NCBI RefSeq assembly: GCF_000721605.1
Contig: NZ_JOIZ01000040.1
Span: 1-31,803, forward strand
DNA from: Streptomyces sp. NRRL S-37
GTDB lineage: Bacteria > Actinomycetota > Actinomycetes > Streptomycetales > Streptomycetaceae
Length of the DNA stretch: 31,803 nucleotides
Reading direction: 5' to 3'
Both the position numbers and the translations under genes were made by a program. This document shows, piece after piece, positions 27,776 to 31,803 of this stretch (positions are counted from its first letter, which is position 1; each line of letters opens with the position of its first letter). Below the pieces are notes generated by a model. That model made no database searches and was not told the origin of the DNA. It was given only the letters and a program-made list of their open reading frames with translations.

Positions 27776-28588
27776 ATGACCCAGAAAGTCGCAGTCCTCG
27801 GCACAGGAAAAATCGGCGAAGCCCTGCTCAGCGGAGTGATCCGCGCCGGCTGGGCCCCCACCGACCTCCTCGTCACCACCCGCCGCCAGGAACGAGCCGA
27901 CGAACTCCGCACCCGCTACGGAGTCACCCCGGTCTCCAACCAGGAAGCCGCCAAGACCGCCGACACCCTGATCCTCACGGTCAAACCGCAGGACATGGGC
28001 ACCCTCCTCGACGAACTCGCCCCCCACGTCCCCGCCGACCGCCTGGTCATCAGCGGCGCGGCCGGCATCCCCACCGCCTTCTTCGAGGACCGCCTCGCCG
28101 CCGGCACCCCGGTCGTCCGCGTCATGACCAACACCCCCGCCCTCGTCGACGAGGCCATGTCGGTCATCTCCGCCGGAAGCCACGCCACCGCCGACCACCT
28201 CGCCCACGCCGAGGAGATCTTCGGCGCCGTCGGCAAGACCCTCCGCGTCCCCGAGTCCCAGCAGGACGCCTGCACCGCCCTCTCCGGCTCCGGCCCGGCG
28301 TACTTCTTCTACCTGGTCGAGGCCATGACCGACGCCGGCATCCTGCTCGGCCTGCCCCGCGACAAGGCCCACGACCTGATCGTGCAGTCCGCGATCGGCG
28401 CCGCGACGATGCTCCGCGACAGCGGCGAACACCCGGTGAAGCTCCGCGAGAACGTGACCTCCCCCGCCGGCACCACCATCAACGCCATCCGCGAACTCGA
28501 GAACCACGGCGTACGGGCCGCCCTCATCGCCGCCCTCGAAGCCGCCCGCGACCGCAGCCGCGAACTCGCGAGCGGCACCAAGGACTGA
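27776..28588 (+). CDS. proC: Pyrroline-5-carboxylate reductase
   Basis: 270 residues. It reduces P5C to proline with NAD(P)H. The Rossmann motif VAVLGTGKIGEALLSG starts at residue 5; ILTVKPQDM, the VVRVMTNTPALVDEA segment and the C-terminal signature ALSGSGPAYFFYLVEAMTDAGILLGLPRDKA are all present, as is SPAGTTINAIRELE. Length is normal. GGAGGG lies about 13 bases before the ATG, rather far. It is the first gene after the repeat/quadruplex region and converges on the cysteine hydrolase gene, separated by a long hairpin. Confidence 0.96.
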   Translation: MTQKVAVLGTGKIGEALLSGVIRAGWAPTDLLVTTRRQERADELRTRYGVTPVSNQEAAKTADTLILTVKPQDMGTLLDELAPHVPADRLVISGAAGIPTAFFEDRLAAGTPVVRVMTNTPALVDEAMSVISAGSHATADHLAHAEEIFGAVGKTLRVPESQQDACTALSGSGPAYFFYLVEAMTDAGILLGLPRDKAHDLIVQSAIGAATMLRDSGEHPVKLRENVTSPAGTTINAIRELENHGVRAALIAALEAARDRSRELASGTKD

Positions 28589-28611
28589 CGACCAGGGCCA
28601 AGGACCGACGC

Positions 28612-28645
28612 GCGAAGTGATCTCCCGCGCGGGGGATCACTTCGC
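28612..28645. terminator. Bidirectional terminator between proC and the cysteine hydrolase gene
   Basis: Arms 28612-28628 and 28629-28645 pair along 17 positions with one U-G wobble; in practice about 15 bp with a GCGC loop. The right arm includes the last codons and the TGA (28637-28639) of the minus-strand gene, so the terminator overlaps the coding sequence. Confidence 0.85.
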
Positions 28646-29221
28646 CGCGGTCAGGACGTCCTCCGTCGTCACCACCGTCGCGAACCCACCCCCGTGCAGC
28701 GACACCGCCGACGCCCGCGCCAGCTCGTCCGCGCTCTGCCGCCAGCCGAAGGGCCCCTCCAGGTCGAAGGTGTACGTCGCGTCGAACGCGACCACCACCT
28801 CGTACCCGAGGTTCCCGCCCATCCGCGCCGTCGTCTCGACGCACATGTTCGTCTGGATCCCGGCCAGCACGATCTGCGAGATCCCCGCCTCCCGGAGCCA
28901 GGCGCCCAGGTCGGGCGTCCCGAGGAACGCCGAGTTCACACTCTTGGTGACCAGCAGCTCGGCCCCGCTTCCCTTCCCGCGCCGCCGCTCCACGTACTCC
29001 TTGAACCCGTTCCCCTCGTACCCGGCCCGCAACGGCGACCCGGGCTTGACCGAGTCGTGCCGCACGAAGACGACCGGCCGACCGGTCGACTGCCATACGT
29101 CGACGAGGGCGGCGATGTTGTCGTCCGCGGCCGGGTTGTTCCGCGGCCCCCAGAAGTCGACCTCCTCGAAGCCCTTCTGCACGTCCACGACCACCAGTGC
29201 TGCGTTCTGCGCGATGTCCAT
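28637..29221 (-). CDS. Isochorismatase-like cysteine hydrolase
   Basis: 194 residues from the ATG at 29221. The catalytic triad of this family is in place: Asp13 in VVVDVQKGFE, Lys93 in VTKSVNSAF and Cys127 in AGIQTNMCVETTARMG. The cis-peptide region before the cysteine is also typical. Such enzymes hydrolyse amides or vinyl ethers (nicotinamidase, biuret or isochorismate-type); the substrate cannot be chosen. An in-frame GTG at 29248 with GGGAG close upstream would add nine residues and is a possible alternative start. It is divergent from the GlxA-type regulator, 75 bases away, and may be its target. Confidence 0.88.
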   Translation of the reverse strand: MDIAQNAALVVVDVQKGFEEVDFWGPRNNPAADDNIAALVDVWQSTGRPVVFVRHDSVKPGSPLRAGYEGNGFKEYVERRRGKGSGAELLVTKSVNSAFLGTPDLGAWLREAGISQIVLAGIQTNMCVETTARMGGNLGYEVVVAFDATYTFDLEGPFGWRQSADELARASAVSLHGGGFATVVTTEDVLTAAK

Positions 29222-30231
29222 GCCCACGATCGTGCCGCCCGGCAGCACCGGCTCCCAGAGGTCCGAAAGTCAGCGATCGATGGTTTACTGCCACCCATGG
29301 CAGCCCCCTACCGTGTGGCCCTGGTCGCCTTCCCCGGCATCCGCGCCTTCGACGTCTCCGTCATCACCGAGGTCTGGGGCCCCGACCGCACCGACCGCGG
29401 CGCCCCCGCCTTCGACCTGCACCGCACCGCCACCGACACCACCCCCGTCCCCATGCGCGGCGGCCTCACCCTCCTCCCCGACCGCCCCCTCACCTGGCTG
29501 ACCGACGCCGACCTGATCGTCGTCCCCGGCCTCGACGACCACCTCACCCCCGCACCACCCCCGGTCCTCGACGCCCTCCGCCACGCCCACGCACGCGGCA
29601 CCACCATCGCCGCCCTCTGCGGCGGCGCCTTCACCCTCGCCCAGGCCGGACTCCTCGACGGCCGCCGCGCCATCACCCACTGGAACCTGATCGACCTCTT
29701 CCGCGCGCACCACCCCCACGTCACCGTGGTCCCCGACGCCCTGTTCATCGAGGACGGCAACATCTGGACCGCGGCCGGAACCGCCGCCGGCATCGACCTC
29801 TGCCTCCACCTGATCCGCCTCGCCCACGGAGCCGAGGCCGCCGCCACCATCGCCCGCTCCATGGTCACGGCCCCCTTCCGCACCGGCACCCAGGCACAGT
29901 TCATCGAGCACCCCACCCCGCGCGCCGACCGCGACGCCGACGCCCTCGCCGCCGTACGCGAGCACGCCCTGCGCCACCTCCACGAACCGCTCACGGTCAC
30001 CGACCTGGCCGCCCACGCCGGCATGTCCCCGCGCACCTTCGCCCGCCACTTCACCGCGGCCACCGGCACCACCCCGCTGCGCTGGCTCCTCGACCAGCGC
30101 ATCGCCGCGGCCCAGCGCCTCCTGGAGCGCACCGACCTCCCCATGCCCGAGGTCGCCCGCCGCGCGGGCTTCGGCAGCGAGGTCACCATGCGGCAGCACT
30201 TCGCATCGCGCCTCGCCACCAGCCCCCGCGC

Positions 30232-31266
<1,035 letters not shown>

Positions 31267-31345
31267 CTCTTCTCTTCTCCGTCTCAGGTCCGGGGCCGCC
31301 GTCCCCGGCCGGCCGACCCTCGGAGTCCTGGAGGGAGAAACAGAA

Positions 31346-31406
31346 ACGGCCGCCGAGGCGGCGGCCGTCGAGTGCGCACGTAGGGGGCGGCCGCCGTCAG
31401 GCGGCC
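31346..31406 (-). promoter_or_regulatory. Ribosome-mediated transcription attenuator of trpS
   Basis: Minus strand, 5' to 3': segment 1 GGCCGCC (31406-31400), segment 2 GGCGGCCG (31395-31388), segment 3 ACGGCCGCC (31368-31360), segment 4 GGCGGCCGT (31354-31346) followed by TTCTGTTTCT. Segments 1:2 (7 bp), 2:3 (9 bp) and 3:4 (9 bp, terminator with U-rich tail) are mutually exclusive. If a ribosome stalls at the Trp codons it covers segment 1, freeing 2 to pair with 3 and preventing the terminator. With ample Trp-tRNA the terminator forms. From memory, S. coelicolor trpRS1 is known to be controlled this way. Confidence 0.88.
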
Positions 31407-31438
31407 CACCAGAACTGGTTGTACGTACGCGTCGTCAT
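31397..31438 (-). CDS. trpS leader peptide (MTTRTYNQFWWAA)
   Basis: A 13-codon open frame with two adjacent TGG Trp codons at positions 10 and 11, ending TGA just before the attenuator stems. It is too short for ordinary gene calling but its position, Trp-Trp codons and overlap with stem segment 1 identify it as the sensing leader. TACTCT ends 7 bases before its ATG, so it may be leaderless; the alternative upstream promoter would give a short 5' leader without an obvious Shine-Dalgarno. The peptide itself probably has no function. Confidence 0.85.
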   Translation of the reverse strand: MTTRTYNQFWWAA

Positions 31439-31445
31439 GCGGACC

Positions 31446-31487
31446 AGAGTACGCCCGGAGGGTAGGACGAGGCAGCGAGTTGACACA
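31446..31487 (-). promoter_or_regulatory. trpS promoter region
   Basis: Two minus-strand options: -35 TGTGTC (31487-31482), 17 bases, -10 TACCCT (31464-31459); or a -10 TACTCT (31451-31446) 7 bases before the leader ATG with a poor -35. The first overlaps the -35 of the divergent rRNA promoter. Confidence 0.55.
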
Positions 31488-31508
31488 CCCGGGCCGGATC
31501 CGTACTGT
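31480..31508 (+). promoter_or_regulatory. rRNA operon promoter P1
   Basis: TTGACA (31480-31485), a 17-base spacer and TACTGT (31503-31508) make the best consensus promoter in the window, pointing right, out of the window. Its -35 shares four bases with the trpS -35 on the other strand. Confidence 0.8.
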
Positions 31509-31803
31509 TCTCCGAGTTGTCCGACGTGAGCGCCGACTCCGGTCGGTCCCCGGACAGCCATTCCGCAAGTACCACCACTGTTCGAGACAGCAGTCTGTCT
31601 GCTGTCGCGTCCTTGCGTGCGTATTCGTGAAATGAGGAATCCGCGCCCGAAAGGGAGCAGATCCCCGATTAGGTCGGGGAACGGGAATCCGCTAAAGTCT
31701 CACTCGTCGGAACGGCCCAACGGCCGGGAAGACAACCCGCTCTGACCGGGAATCAGGCCCGAAAGGATCTGATAGAGTCGGAACCGCCGGAAAGGGAAAC
31801 GCG
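31509..31803 (+). promoter_or_regulatory. rRNA operon leader with further promoters; 16S gene lies beyond the window
   Basis: No protein gene is supported here. The sequence GAAAGGATCTGATAGAGTCGG near the end, with CCGGAAAGGGAAACGCG after it, matches what I remember of Streptomyces rrn leaders. Candidate -10 boxes are TAAAGT (31693-31698, with TTAGGT 18 bases upstream) and TAGAGT (31773-31778, no good -35). Two perfect hairpins are present: GACAGCAG/CTGCTGTC (31586-31606) and TCCCCGA/TCGGGGA (31662-31680); the second overlaps the TTAGGT box. Multiple tandem promoters are the rule for Streptomyces rRNA operons. Mature 16S has not started by 31803. Confidence 0.75.

Noticed and set aside
31509..31803. 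Possible start of the 16S rRNA gene inside the window
   Set aside because: No 16S 5' sequence is seen; only the promoter and leader region is present.

Overview
This window is a high-GC actinobacterial chromosome segment and almost certainly Streptomyces. The clearest sign is an intact cell-envelope stress operon, sigE-cseA-cseB-cseC, lying next to mutY, disA-radA, ilvD, proC and an attenuated trpS in the kind of order I remember from streptomycetes. GC-rich third positions, many GTG starts, frequent apparently leaderless genes and large antisense shadow frames all agree with that. I see no prophage, insertion sequence, CRISPR array, tRNA gene or biosynthetic cluster. It reads as core chromosome.

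Layout, left to right. (1) 1-2530: the tail of an M23 peptidase gene, then a TetR regulator divergent from a 14-helix MFS exporter, with a 23-bp near-perfect inverted repeat between them. (2) 2638-6052, minus strand: cseC, cseB, cseA and sigE, the envelope-stress sigma factor with its lipoprotein and two-component system; mutY lies upstream on the same strand. (3) 7429-9674: a NarL-type two-component pair whose kinase has an extra C-terminal membrane anchor and outside domain, converging on a PAP2 phosphatase. (4) 10509-14194: a membrane-anchored Gly/Ser-linker protein converging on disA, with radA upstream of disA. (5) 14424-19716: a one-polypeptide sigma-like/zinc-finger/membrane/outside-domain protein, a cysteine-rich conserved protein, a Ppx/GppA phosphatase, a TIM-barrel isomerase and an overlapping TetR gene. 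(6) 19828-25966: ilvD, a Ser/Thr kinase with a PQQ-type sensor divergent from a small SH3b protein, a membrane protein and a methyltransferase. (7) 25999-27557: an ABC-2 exporter pair whose ribosome-binding site and start codon sit inside a long inverted repeat. (8) 27776-31266: proC, a cysteine hydrolase divergent from a GlxA-type AraC regulator, and trpS. (9) 31346-31803: the trpS attenuator with a Trp-Trp leader peptide, and back to back with it the promoter and leader region of an rRNA operon whose 16S gene lies beyond the window.

Several parts work together. SigE, CseA, CseB and CseC form one envelope-stress circuit. DisA (c-di-AMP synthase scanning DNA), RadA (branch migration) and MutY (A:8-oxoG repair) make this a DNA-maintenance neighbourhood. 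IlvD and ProC supply amino-acid biosynthesis. TrpS is regulated by tryptophan charging and appears to share an overlapping promoter region with a ribosomal RNA operon. The observations most worth checking are the overlapping rrn/trpS promoters, the mutually exclusive hairpins over the ABC exporter start, the sigma/anti-sigma-like fusion protein, and an in-frame echo of the PQQ kinase C-terminus just past its stop codon.
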